A stretch of 64,000 nucleotides of DNA from Chitinimonas arctica (lineage in GTDB: Bacteria > Pseudomonadota > Gammaproteobacteria > Burkholderiales > Chitinimonadaceae): NCBI RefSeq assembly GCF_007431345.1, contig NZ_CP041730.1:3100001-3164000 (forward strand), in the 5' to 3' direction. Numbering within the stretch: the stretch's first letter is position 1; each line of letters opens with the position of its first letter. The notes under the pieces were generated by a model, which saw only the letters and a program-made list of their open reading frames with translations, did not search any database and was not told where the DNA came from. The translations under genes and the position numbers were made by a program. Positions 11,133-20,260 of this stretch are shown here, in pieces.

Positions 11133-13013
11133 ATGAGCTGGTCTGTCGCGCAAAGCCGTGCGGTTTACGGTATCCGTCACTGGGGTGCCGGCTATTTCGA
11201 TATCAATGATGCCGGCCATGTGCTGGTGCGGCCGCATGGCGACGGTGGCGAGGCGCTCGATCTGCATACGCTGGTCGGCCAATTGAAACAAGCCGGCCTG
11301 GCCCTGCCTTTGATCGTCCGCTTCCCCGATGTGTTGCAGGACCGGGTCAAGGATTTGTGCGACGCATTCGACGAGAATATCGCCAAGCTGTCCTATGCCG
11401 GCCGCTATACCGCCATGTATCCGATCAAGGTCAACCAGCAGGAAGCGGTGGTGAAATCCATCATCGCGACGCGTGATGCGGCAATCGGCCTGGAAGCGGG
11501 TTCCAAGCCCGAGCTGATGGCGGTGCTGGCCTTGGCGCCGCGCGGCGCGACCGTGGTATGCAACGGATATAAGGATAGGGAATTCGTCCGCCTGGCCCTG
11601 ATCGGCCAGCGCCTGGGCCACCAGGTCTTTATCGTGATCGAAAAGGAATCCGAGGTAGGCCTGGTCATCGAGGAAGCCCGCCGCCTGGGCGTGCAGCCCA
11701 ATGTCGGCCTGCGCGTCCGGCTGTCCTCGCTGGCTTCCAGCAAATGGGCCGACACCGGCGGCGAAAAAGCCAAATTCGGCCTGTCGGCCGCCCAGTTGCT
11801 CAATGTGGTGGAGCGCTTCACCGCGGCGGGTTTCAAGAACAGCCTGCGCCTGCTGCATTTCCATATGGGTAGCCAGATCGCCAACCTGGCCGACTACCAG
11901 GCCGGTTTCCGCGAAGCCATCCGCTACTACGGCGAGCTGCGCGCACTGGGCCTGCCGGTCGAGGTGGTGGACGTGGGCGGTGGCCTGGGCGTGGACTACG
12001 ACGGCACCCACAGCCGTAATTCCAGCTCCATCAATTACGATATGGACGATTACGCCGGCACGGTGGTCGGCATGCTCAAGGAATTCTGCGACGAGAACGA
12101 CCTGCCGCATCCGAATATCTTCTCGGAAAGCGGCCGCGCCATGACCGCCCACCACGCGGTGCTGGTGATGCAGGTCACCGATGTGGAACGGCATCATGAC
12201 GACCTGCCCAAGGTCGATTCGGTGGAAGCGTTACCGGAAGTCATCCAGTGGCTTTTCGAGCTGCTGGGCCATACCGACCTGGAAATGGCCACCGAGACTT
12301 ACTACCGTGCCACCCACTATATGAGCGAGGTTTCCGCCAAGTTCGCCGAAGGCAAGCTGACGCTGGCCGAGAAAGCCCTGGCCGAGCAATGCTATTTCGC
12401 CATCTGCCGTCGCCTGCAAGGCCAGCTGATGGCGGGGCAGCGCTCGCACCGCCAGGTGTTCGACGAGCTGAACGACAAGCTCGCCGACAAGTACATCTGC
12501 AATTTCTCGGTGTTCCAGTCCCTGCCCGACACCTGGGCCATCGACCAGGTGCTGCCCATCCTGCCTATCCACCGGCTGGACGAGACACCGACCCGCCGCG
12601 CCGTGCTGCAAGACCTTACCTGCGATTCGGATGGCAAGATCAAGCAGTATGTCGATAGCCAGAGCATCGAAACCAATCTGCCGGTGCATGCCCTCAAGGC
12701 GGGCGAGGACTACCTGCTGGGCGTGTTCCTGGTGGGCGCCTACCAGGAAATCCTCGGCGATATGCACAATCTGTTCGGCGATACCGACTCGGTCAATGTC
12801 CACTTGGCGGCCGACGGCAGCATCCGCCACAGCGGCATCGAGACGCACGACACCATCGAGGACATGCTGCGCTACGTCCACCTGGAGCCGGCCGAACTGA
12901 TGACGCATTACCGCGACAAGGTAGCCGGCGCCAGCCTGAGCGAGTCCGAACGGGCGGAATTCCTCGATACGCTGCGCTTGGGGTTGACCCGGTCGGCTTA
13001 TCTGGCGGCTTGA
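11133..13013 (+). CDS. speA: Biosynthetic arginine decarboxylase
   Basis: PLP-dependent decarboxylase making agmatine from arginine, the first step of the agmatine route to putrescine. The 626 residues fit the SpeA family. YPIKVNQQ carries the PLP-binding lysine; the glycine-rich VDVGGGLGVDYDG block and the C-terminal region (EDMLRYVHLEP) are typical. The ATG at 11133 has GGAG eight bases upstream and gives the family start MSWSVAQSRAVYGI; the frame is open a little further upstream. No other polyamine gene is adjacent. Confidence 0.96.
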   Translation: MSWSVAQSRAVYGIRHWGAGYFDINDAGHVLVRPHGDGGEALDLHTLVGQLKQAGLALPLIVRFPDVLQDRVKDLCDAFDENIAKLSYAGRYTAMYPIKVNQQEAVVKSIIATRDAAIGLEAGSKPELMAVLALAPRGATVVCNGYKDREFVRLALIGQRLGHQVFIVIEKESEVGLVIEEARRLGVQPNVGLRVRLSSLASSKWADTGGEKAKFGLSAAQLLNVVERFTAAGFKNSLRLLHFHMGSQIANLADYQAGFREAIRYYGELRALGLPVEVVDVGGGLGVDYDGTHSRNSSSINYDMDDYAGTVVGMLKEFCDENDLPHPNIFSESGRAMTAHHAVLVMQVTDVERHHDDLPKVDSVEALPEVIQWLFELLGHTDLEMATETYYRATHYMSEVSAKFAEGKLTLAEKALAEQCYFAICRRLQGQLMAGQRSHRQVFDELNDKLADKYICNFSVFQSLPDTWAIDQVLPILPIHRLDETPTRRAVLQDLTCDSDGKIKQYVDSQSIETNLPVHALKAGEDYLLGVFLVGAYQEILGDMHNLFGDTDSVNVHLAADGSIRHSGIETHDTIEDMLRYVHLEPAELMTHYRDKVAGASLSESERAEFLDTLRLGLTRSAYLAA

Positions 13014-13030
13014 CGCAGCACGCCCTTATT

Positions 13031-13068
13031 GCGGTCCGGCTTGGCCTGATCAGGCCGAGCCGGACCGC
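13031..13068. terminator. Long near-perfect hairpin after speA
   Basis: GCGGTCCGGCT at 13031-13041 pairs with AGCCGGACCGC at 13058-13068, enclosing a second perfect palindrome GGCCTGATCAGGCC. It starts 18 bases after the speA stop. It has no T-run, so it may be a non-canonical terminator or an mRNA 3' stabiliser. Confidence 0.55.
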
Positions 13069-13112
13069 ATCGCATCGCTCAACCTTATCGAATACGAAGC
13101 GCCACAGTCAGC

Positions 13113-13466
13113 ATGCATTACCGATCAGCCCTCAAATTCATCGGCATCACCAATCTGCTTGCCCTGCTTGTCACCGCACTGGCCGCCTATTTCCTGGGGC
13201 GGACCACGACTATCCAATTAGCCGATACCGGCAGTGTCATTGCGATGGTGATTTGTGCCTTGGGGGCGCTCATGGCGCGTGGTGCGCGGCTTGGCGACGG
13301 CCCGGTATCCCACCAGATGACGGCCTCGGTGGCCGATTCGCCCAACTCTCTGCGTGGCGCCGATTACGACGATATGTTGGCTGGCGTCAGCTATGGGGCA
13401 CTGTTGATCGTGGCTGGGCTGTTGTGGTTAGGGGTGGTCGTTGGGATGTATCAATTGCTCGCTTGA
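13113..13466 (+). CDS. Small hypothetical membrane protein
   Basis: A 117-residue protein I do not recognise. Three hydrophobic segments are visible: about residues 13-30, 42-57 and 93-114, with a short polar loop (GDGPVSHQMTASVADSPNS) between the second and third. The arrangement suggests an inner-membrane protein. Coding character matches its GC-rich neighbours rather than the following low-GC gene. The ribosome binding site is weak. It directly abuts the end of the large convergent defence gene, 21 bases away. Confidence 0.6.
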   Translation: MHYRSALKFIGITNLLALLVTALAAYFLGRTTTIQLADTGSVIAMVICALGALMARGARLGDGPVSHQMTASVADSPNSLRGADYDDMLAGVSYGALLIVAGLLWLGVVVGMYQLLA

Positions 13467-13487
13467 CCGTGCCGCCACTTGCTCGCT

Positions 13488-16400
13488 TTATGCCGTTATC
13501 GCTTTGATCGCAATCTCCAGCCTCGGGCGGCTGGCTGCCCTCAATTTCATGAGCCCAAGTTGTCTGGCCATCTGCACCAGCATCCATTCCTCGCCCTTAG
13601 TAGAGTCATACACCAGGGCGGCGAGAGACCGAAGTTCTTCAGCACAAACCTCATCAATCGCACGTTGTTGCTCGTTGACTGGTGGCCGCCACGAGACGGG
13701 CGAGCCTGGGGCCATTGTTTCGGGCCAGTAGAAAGTGCCGACCTCTTCTTCGGAGTTACGACAGTACTTACGCGCAACTTCCTCTACGCGCTCCACAATC
13801 CTGCTGCCAGTGCGCTGCCATCCATGCGCTCTACTGATCCGGCGTGCCAGTACAGCGTCAAGAACGGGTCCTTCTGTTGCAGTGACCAGCGCGATCATTG
13901 CAGCCAGCGTTGGCTCGTATGACACCTCGAAAAATGCATCAGCGTTCGCAGTTGTTGCGAAATGAGAAAGGTCCGTCTCTACAAATGCCATCTGTGGCAA
14001 ATCCGCATTTTCGGCAGTTTGAACGGCAGCATTGCGTGCATACTGCTCTGCTACATGAGTCTCCTCGACGGATAGCGTGGTTGAGGCTATGTGGTCTGCT
14101 GCTGGCTTTGGCGCGTATTCGTCGGAACCGATTGGACTGCTTGCTTTTGCAATAGCAGCTTCAGCAGCTCGTTTTGCAACCTCTCTTTCTGCTTCTAGCG
14201 CGCGCTTTGCCCGACTCGACTCAAGGAGTGCTCTCAACTGTTGATCCAAACGATCTAGCGTGCCTGGCTTATCTACCCACCAATCCGTCGACCATACACG
14301 CACGATCTCCCACCCTAGACCTCGAAGGACCTGCTCTCGCAATTTGTCTCTATCTCTAGCGGTTGCAGATCGGTGATAAGTAGCCCCATCACACTCGATA
14401 CCAGTCAGGTACGTTCCACGAGCATCTGGATGAACTACCCCAAGATCAACACGGAAAGCAGATGCACCCACTTGGGTATGCAGCTCCCAACCACGCATCG
14501 CCAGAGCAGAAGCGACGGCCTCCTCGAACGGGCTCTCAAAACCACCCAGGCTCCCACGCGTAGCTTCCGCCAATGCACGAGGCCCTCTCTCCGCAAACTC
14601 AAGAAAGTGCTTCAAATCACGTACACCGACCGATTGAGTACGAGACAGGTCGAACTGCTCAGGCTTGAAGCTTGAGAACACCCGGAGTTCTTGACGAGCT
14701 CGTGTAATCGCCACATTTAGGCGCCGCTCTCCCCCGTCGCGGTTCATTGGGCCAAAGTTCATTGACTTTGCGCCACTGACATCCGGACCGTAAGTAATCG
14801 AGAAATACATGATGTCCCGCTCATCACCTTGAACGCTTTCCAGATTCTTAACGAACAGGGGCTCAAGCTCAGCTTCCGAGAAATGCGGTTCCAGTGACGG
14901 GTCTTTACGTCGCTCTTCATCAAGTAGGTCTTCGATGAGCTTTTGCTGCTCGGTATTGAACGTCACGACACCGATAGTGAGCTCGGACTCACGGAATCCC
15001 GGAGACTTAAGAAGTGCAACGATATCCGCAACCAGTGCCTTAGCTTCCAGTTTATTGATTCTCGCCCCACCTTTCTCATACACCCCGTTGGTATAGTGAA
15101 AGCTGACCGCTCTATCCTCCGTTACTGGCGACGGGAACGTCACCAAGCCTCCCCCGTAGTAATGCTGATTGGAGAACGCGATGAGGCTTTCATTCCGACT
15201 ACGGTAATGCCATGACAGGTTTAGGGTCGGCAAGTTGGCACCGAGACACTCATCAAGAATGCTTTCCATCTCCCCTTCAACGTCTTCGTCATCGATTGAT
15301 GACTCCGCCCTGTCGAAGAACGCTGTCGGGGGCAACTGCTTCGGATCTCCCACCATAACCACTTGTTTGCCACGCGCGATGGCTCCGATTGCATCCCAGA
15401 CTGCAATCTGGGATGCCTCGTCAAACACCACTACATCAAACTGTTCTGTATCTGGAGCAAGAAACTGAGCAATCGAAAGCGGACTCATCAACAAGCACGG
15501 TGTGAGCTTGGTCAGTGCAGATGGAATGCCACTGATGAGCTCGCGCAATGGCAAATGGCCACGCTTCTTTGTAAACTCTCGGCGCAATAAACCCCACTCA
15601 GAATTCCGCGTGGCATCGTCTTGAGAAGGTAGACCTGAACACAAGCTCGCCCGCACCCAGGTACGGGTTAACTCGGTAAATTTCTCGTCAAGGTGTCGGA
15701 AATCGGCAATCCGCTTTTCATGCTCCGCAGAAACAAAGGTTCGAATTACCGATTCGTTATCAACCACCGCATTCAGCCACCAGCGACAGTAATTCGTTTC
15801 GAAAGCAGACCGAATAGCTCCGAGCTCTACCCTTTTGTTTTCTATGCCGGCTACCAACGGCTCCAAGCCAATAGAAACCGCATGCTGCCGCACCTTCTTC
15901 CACGCACACCAAGCATTCAGCTTGGTCTCAGACAGCACGATTGCATGGCAATGAGCATGAAGGGAGACAAGGTCGGATTCACTAAAGGCGGCATGTACTT
16001 GCTCTGAAAAGCCACCTTTTTGGGCCAGCTGACCGATAGCCGGCTGAAGCTTGGACCAAGCGCTCATGTATTTCTGACCCGCCGCCACCACAGGACCATC
16101 TTGATCGAGCAGTGCATTGCCATCAACGACAAGGCGCTCAATCGCGGATGAGATGCCGGGCAGGTCTGAGGGCCCCGCTGCGAGATTCACAATCGCGGTG
16201 GCTATTGCACTTTGAAAGCTTACTGCTCGTTCTACTTCCTGGATGTTCGTTTCAAGCTCACACCACAGGCCACCAGTTGCGTCTTTGAGTTCGGAAAGGT
16301 CTCGCAGCCTGCCTTCGGCTGAGTCACGAATGCGTAACGTTGTATGGTCTTTGAAGAAGCGTTCACCACAGACGCCTTGTGCTATCTCGGGTATATCCTC

Positions 16401-19400
16401 TTCCAAATGGCCGCAGGGACGAATCACTTCCAGTCTCTTGGCAAACCGAAGCGCAGCATCCAATACAAGAGCGTCTGTATCTAACCCCTTCCACAGCCCT
16501 TCAGTCTGGCTCTCAAGGCCACTGAGTACGTTCAACGCGTGATCGAGTTCCGTCAGTTTTCTAAGTTTCTTCACTTCGAGCGCCAAGCTCTCCCCAGCCC
16601 TCCCCGAAGCCAATGAATCTAGCCCCTCATCAGACCACGTGGCGCGCTCACGGGCGGCTTTCAACGCTTCCTGAAGTTTGAGTGCAGCTCGGAGATACTC
16701 CGGCCTGGATTTCAAGCCCTGCCATAGCTCCGCTACTTCAGGACCAATATCCAGTTTTGCGACTTCACTTCGGGTATCTCGAATTCCTACAAGTATTGCC
16801 AAATCATCCGCAACGTTTGGTTCACCCTGTCCCGCCACCATTGTCTCAAGTATTTGGCGCACCTTGCGTTTACCTAGCCAAGACATCGGCCAAAGCGACT
16901 GTTCGGCTTTAGCGTATTCTCGCTGCAACTGATACACATTCAATTGCTCCATGCCCTCGGTGTAACGCACGGATAGTTTCTTCTCAAGTACGCCTATACG
17001 TTCCAGCAGCCCAATCCCCTTACGTAGACCGTCTTGTATGTCGTGCGGCCAAGGTGACAGTGCACCATGAATTTCACGCCGTTGTGCCAGTAAGTCAAGG
17101 GCAGTTTCTATACTCCCAGTTAACGTTGGCATCCATCCGGAAGACAGTTGCTTTGTCAGTGCACCGTGCTCAGCAAGTAGCTTGATACCTTCCTGAAGTC
17201 GTTCTGCGATGGCTTTTGCATCAGGCTGGAAAACGAATTGCCAACTCCTCCCTGCGGCCTGTGGCAACGCGCGAGAAAGTGCAGCCAATGCGGCACGAGG
17301 TCGCTTGGAAAGCGGTGTAGGTGAAAGGCCGATGACGTCGAGAAAACTCGATGCAGCCAAACGCACATTCTCAGCCACAAGAATTACATCCTTTGCTGCT
17401 TCAATCAGCGCCTGCTGCCATGTCGGCGACCAATAGCCGGTCAGAATCGGCGAGAGCGGTCCAGATGCGAGCACCTGCTGACCTACCGCCGTAGCATTCA
17501 CTTCAAGGCGATCTACCACCTCCCTCAATAGATCCGTGTCCGTCACGCCATGGGCGGCGTAAGACGACCAAGAAAACCCCAGAGTGGGAACATCAACACT
17601 ATCAACAACGATACCAATAGCTTCATAAATGCTACGGCCATTGGTGTGCCGATGGTGGAGGCGTTCAACATAACCATTCAGTTGTTGGCGTAAGGTTTTC
17701 AACCTCTCTGCTTCTGTCTTCCAAGCGTCCGCATCAATCACTCCTTGCGCTTCCCAAGCTGTTTTTAACTGCGCCAACACATCTAGTTTTCGCGCCTTGC
17801 TTGAATGCAGCTCTAAACAAAACTCCCCCAGCTTCACTTCGCGCAGGCGTCGATACACCACATCGAGTGCTGCGATCTTTTCTGAGACGAAAAGAACCCG
17901 TTTGCCTTCTGCAAGGCATTGCGCGATGAGATTCGAAATTGTCTGACTTTTACCTGTGCCCGGCGGGCCGATCAGAACGAAGTCTTTGCCTCTGGCTGCT
18001 GCCATCACTGCAGAGAGTTGTGAGGAATCCGCGGGCAGTGGGCAGAAGGTATGTTCCGGACCAAAATCACGATCCAACGATTTGGGACTTGGGAAACTGG
18101 CGTGACCTGCATAGGGTTCACGAGGCGTATCGATTAAATGCTTGACGACAGGGTTGAGTCTTAGCTGATCAGTGCGCTGCACCAGATCGACCCACATCAG
18201 ATACTTGGCAAACGAGAACATGGACAACACCACATCCTCTGAGACTTCCCACCCCTTGATGTCTTTAATTGCAGCGGAAACTGTCCGCCAAATTTTGTCG
18301 ATATCCAGCCCTGACTCGTCGCGATCCAACTCTCCCTCTTTGATACCGAGCTCAAGCTTGAAATCCTGGCGCAACATCTCAAGGAGTGTTGGGTTAAAGC
18401 GCGGCTCATCGTCGTGAAGCGTCAGCGTAAATCCAGACCGGACGCTCTTACGTTGCAGCGTGACTGGGATAAGGATGAGAGGAGCTCGGTACTTATGATC
18501 GGGTTTGTTATCTGGCGTCCAGTTCAGAAAACCCAGCGCCAAGAACAGTGTGTTTACGCCACCTTCTTGCAAGGTAGTTCTGGCTGCCCGATATAGCTCA
18601 ACAAGACGAACATCCAGTTCTTCTTGAGCAAGTCCGACAAAAACCTCTCGCCGCTTAAGAGCATCCAGCGCATGTGCCCTACGGAGATTTTCACGCTCGC
18701 GACTCTCGTGGATGGCTTGGTCTCGGAGGTCCGAGCCATCCATCAGGTCCGGGCGAGTAAGTAACTTAATTTCTTTGCCGTCGGCTACCAAATCCTCAAG
18801 TGCTCCGGGGTCTGGAGCATCCAGTTTCAGTGATTTCTTGCCAGCCCTAAAATTCAGCAGATTGTTGCGGAGCGATAGATCGAGCAGTTTACGTTGCCAG
18901 CGCGCCAAACGATCCTTGGGATCCAATGTCGCAGCATCCTGAATGTCACAGTCTTCCTCTGGCAGCTCTGGAGCCTCTTCGAACGGCGCCTCCCCACTGG
19001 AGTCAAGTGCATCCGTCAGCACCGTAGCGACTTGGGATTCCGTACTAGCGAGTGGCTTGATACGCTGGAGGCGAGCACGGCGAATATCGACCGCCAACTC
19101 AAAAGACTCTGCTTTTTCTTCCGCGATCTGCCCTGCGCCATGCCCGGTCGCGTAGAGAAAGCTTACGGGAGGGCGCTGCGTTACGAGCGTAGTCTCAAAA
19201 AGCAGCAACTCTTTAAGCTTCACCCTTTTACGCAACGCGGTCACATCATCTACTACAGCGGTAGAAAACTCTTCAGACTTTAACCACACACCGACAAAAG
19301 CGTGCCCTCGGGTAAACACTAGGATGGGATTGAGTCCAGCCTGCTCAATAGCGGAGCAGAATAGCAATGCAAGGTCGAGGCACGTGGCAAGTCCAGAGTC

Positions 19401-20114
19401 AACAATCTGCCCCGGGGAACGAATTTTCTGTCCGGTATGCTCGAAGCTCGCTGGCGGCAACGCATAGTCGAGCTTCATTGCTACGACCGCACCCCAAATG
19501 GCAGATGCGAGCTCCCAAGCCCGTTTTGCCCCGCCTTTGTAACCATCCAACCCGGCGTCCTTGCCGTGATCTCGCAAAACATCGGCGGCCTTTTTCAATA
19601 GCCGATCAATCGCCGGCTCATTTGGTTGGACGAAGGCTGCGATCATGTCCGGCATGTATGCAATACCGCCCCATTGATTTCGGGGTAGCAGCTCCACTAC
19701 CTTGGTCACCGTAATAGAGTGGTCTGACGCTTTTGTCTCAACTGGCCGGAGGGTGACGGAAACCGTTGCCTCTTCAGCTTCAGTCAGGCGACTGAAAAAA
19801 ACACCGTCTAGCTGAACATCTAGGTTTTGCAGCTGATAGGTCTGACCTGCGCCAACGGAGTCCAGTCGCCAGGTTCGCGGTTTTACAAAGGCCGGAATCG
19901 CTTCGAGAACGACTTCAAGTGCCTTGGAATCCCGCTCCAATGTGCTGACGACGCGAAGCTCGCGGATGAGTGGGACAGCATTCTGGAAATCCGCCAAGTT
20001 TAGTTTGGCGGCAAATGTCGCTTCGATTTTCAGTTCTCGGACGGCCTCTTGCTGGGTCGCTTCCGGTTGCTGTTCAGCCGACTCCCCATGGGAAGCCCTT
20101 GCCATTTCTGCCAT
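13488..20114 (-). CDS. hheA: Giant DUF4011-helicase-nuclease protein, Hhe-type anti-phage defence
   Basis: Single-protein defence candidate of 2208 residues. Order of domains: an N-terminal region with a transglutaminase-like Cys-His pair (C245, H271); DUF4011 near 395-650 (RWQRKLLDLSLRNNLLNFR); a superfamily 1 helicase core with Walker A GPPGTGKS near 716 and Walker B VVVFDEAS near 1565, then SWHYRS, VQGDERD and NVAITRA; a Vsr/MTES_1575-type nuclease (RVDLGVVHPD, GIECDG, GLGWEIVRVWS) near 1870-1975; and a C-terminal DUF3320. This architecture matches the DUF4011-helicase-Vsr (Hhe) systems described among bacterial defence genes. Base composition is clearly less GC-rich than both flanks, suggesting transfer. 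A GTG at 20120 touches the AGGGGT site; the ATG at 20114, six bases away, is preferred. Confidence 0.88.
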   Translation of the reverse strand: MAEMARASHGESAEQQPEATQQEAVRELKIEATFAAKLNLADFQNAVPLIRELRVVSTLERDSKALEVVLEAIPAFVKPRTWRLDSVGAGQTYQLQNLDVQLDGVFFSRLTEAEEATVSVTLRPVETKASDHSITVTKVVELLPRNQWGGIAYMPDMIAAFVQPNEPAIDRLLKKAADVLRDHGKDAGLDGYKGGAKRAWELASAIWGAVVAMKLDYALPPASFEHTGQKIRSPGQIVDSGLATCLDLALLFCSAIEQAGLNPILVFTRGHAFVGVWLKSEEFSTAVVDDVTALRKRVKLKELLLFETTLVTQRPPVSFLYATGHGAGQIAEEKAESFELAVDIRRARLQRIKPLASTESQVATVLTDALDSSGEAPFEEAPELPEEDCDIQDAATLDPKDRLARWQRKLLDLSLRNNLLNFRAGKKSLKLDAPDPGALEDLVADGKEIKLLTRPDLMDGSDLRDQAIHESRERENLRRAHALDALKRREVFVGLAQEELDVRLVELYRAARTTLQEGGVNTLFLALGFLNWTPDNKPDHKYRAPLILIPVTLQRKSVRSGFTLTLHDDEPRFNPTLLEMLRQDFKLELGIKEGELDRDESGLDIDKIWRTVSAAIKDIKGWEVSEDVVLSMFSFAKYLMWVDLVQRTDQLRLNPVVKHLIDTPREPYAGHASFPSPKSLDRDFGPEHTFCPLPADSSQLSAVMAAARGKDFVLIGPPGTGKSQTISNLIAQCLAEGKRVLFVSEKIAALDVVYRRLREVKLGEFCLELHSSKARKLDVLAQLKTAWEAQGVIDADAWKTEAERLKTLRQQLNGYVERLHHRHTNGRSIYEAIGIVVDSVDVPTLGFSWSSYAAHGVTDTDLLREVVDRLEVNATAVGQQVLASGPLSPILTGYWSPTWQQALIEAAKDVILVAENVRLAASSFLDVIGLSPTPLSKRPRAALAALSRALPQAAGRSWQFVFQPDAKAIAERLQEGIKLLAEHGALTKQLSSGWMPTLTGSIETALDLLAQRREIHGALSPWPHDIQDGLRKGIGLLERIGVLEKKLSVRYTEGMEQLNVYQLQREYAKAEQSLWPMSWLGKRKVRQILETMVAGQGEPNVADDLAILVGIRDTRSEVAKLDIGPEVAELWQGLKSRPEYLRAALKLQEALKAARERATWSDEGLDSLASGRAGESLALEVKKLRKLTELDHALNVLSGLESQTEGLWKGLDTDALVLDAALRFAKRLEVIRPCGHLEEDIPEIAQGVCGERFFKDHTTLRIRDSAEGRLRDLSELKDATGGLWCELETNIQEVERAVSFQSAIATAIVNLAAGPSDLPGISSAIERLVVDGNALLDQDGPVVAAGQKYMSAWSKLQPAIGQLAQKGGFSEQVHAAFSESDLVSLHAHCHAIVLSETKLNAWCAWKKVRQHAVSIGLEPLVAGIENKRVELGAIRSAFETNYCRWWLNAVVDNESVIRTFVSAEHEKRIADFRHLDEKFTELTRTWVRASLCSGLPSQDDATRNSEWGLLRREFTKKRGHLPLRELISGIPSALTKLTPCLLMSPLSIAQFLAPDTEQFDVVVFDEASQIAVWDAIGAIARGKQVVMVGDPKQLPPTAFFDRAESSIDDEDVEGEMESILDECLGANLPTLNLSWHYRSRNESLIAFSNQHYYGGGLVTFPSPVTEDRAVSFHYTNGVYEKGGARINKLEAKALVADIVALLKSPGFRESELTIGVVTFNTEQQKLIEDLLDEERRKDPSLEPHFSEAELEPLFVKNLESVQGDERDIMYFSITYGPDVSGAKSMNFGPMNRDGGERRLNVAITRARQELRVFSSFKPEQFDLSRTQSVGVRDLKHFLEFAERGPRALAEATRGSLGGFESPFEEAVASALAMRGWELHTQVGASAFRVDLGVVHPDARGTYLTGIECDGATYHRSATARDRDKLREQVLRGLGWEIVRVWSTDWWVDKPGTLDRLDQQLRALLESSRAKRALEAEREVAKRAAEAAIAKASSPIGSDEYAPKPAADHIASTTLSVEETHVAEQYARNAAVQTAENADLPQMAFVETDLSHFATTANADAFFEVSYEPTLAAMIALVTATEGPVLDAVLARRISRAHGWQRTGSRIVERVEEVARKYCRNSEEEVGTFYWPETMAPGSPVSWRPPVNEQQRAIDEVCAEELRSLAALVYDSTKGEEWMLVQMARQLGLMKLRAASRPRLEIAIKAITA

Positions 20115-20260
20115 GTGCACACCCCTGACGTCATTTCCACATGGGCCGTCTTAGCCCTAAATCGACTCGGCTTTTCTAGCCACTCGCCAGCCTCTCGGAA
20201 TATTGCTGTTTGTACTCTGCTGGCGAAAGCCCAGCCTATTGCATGATTTTGGCGGAGCCA
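20115..20260. other. Upstream region of the defence gene
   Basis: About 145 bases between the start of the large defence gene and the stop of the c-di-GMP/REC gene. I see no open frame, no clear promoter boxes and no long direct repeat matching the other end of the island. A GCTGG/CCAGC dyad lies at about 20218-20234. Confidence 0.4.

Noticed and set aside
13467..20260. Possible integrase, tRNA or attachment site around the defence gene
   Set aside because: No integrase, transposase or tRNA is present and no long direct repeat links the two edges.
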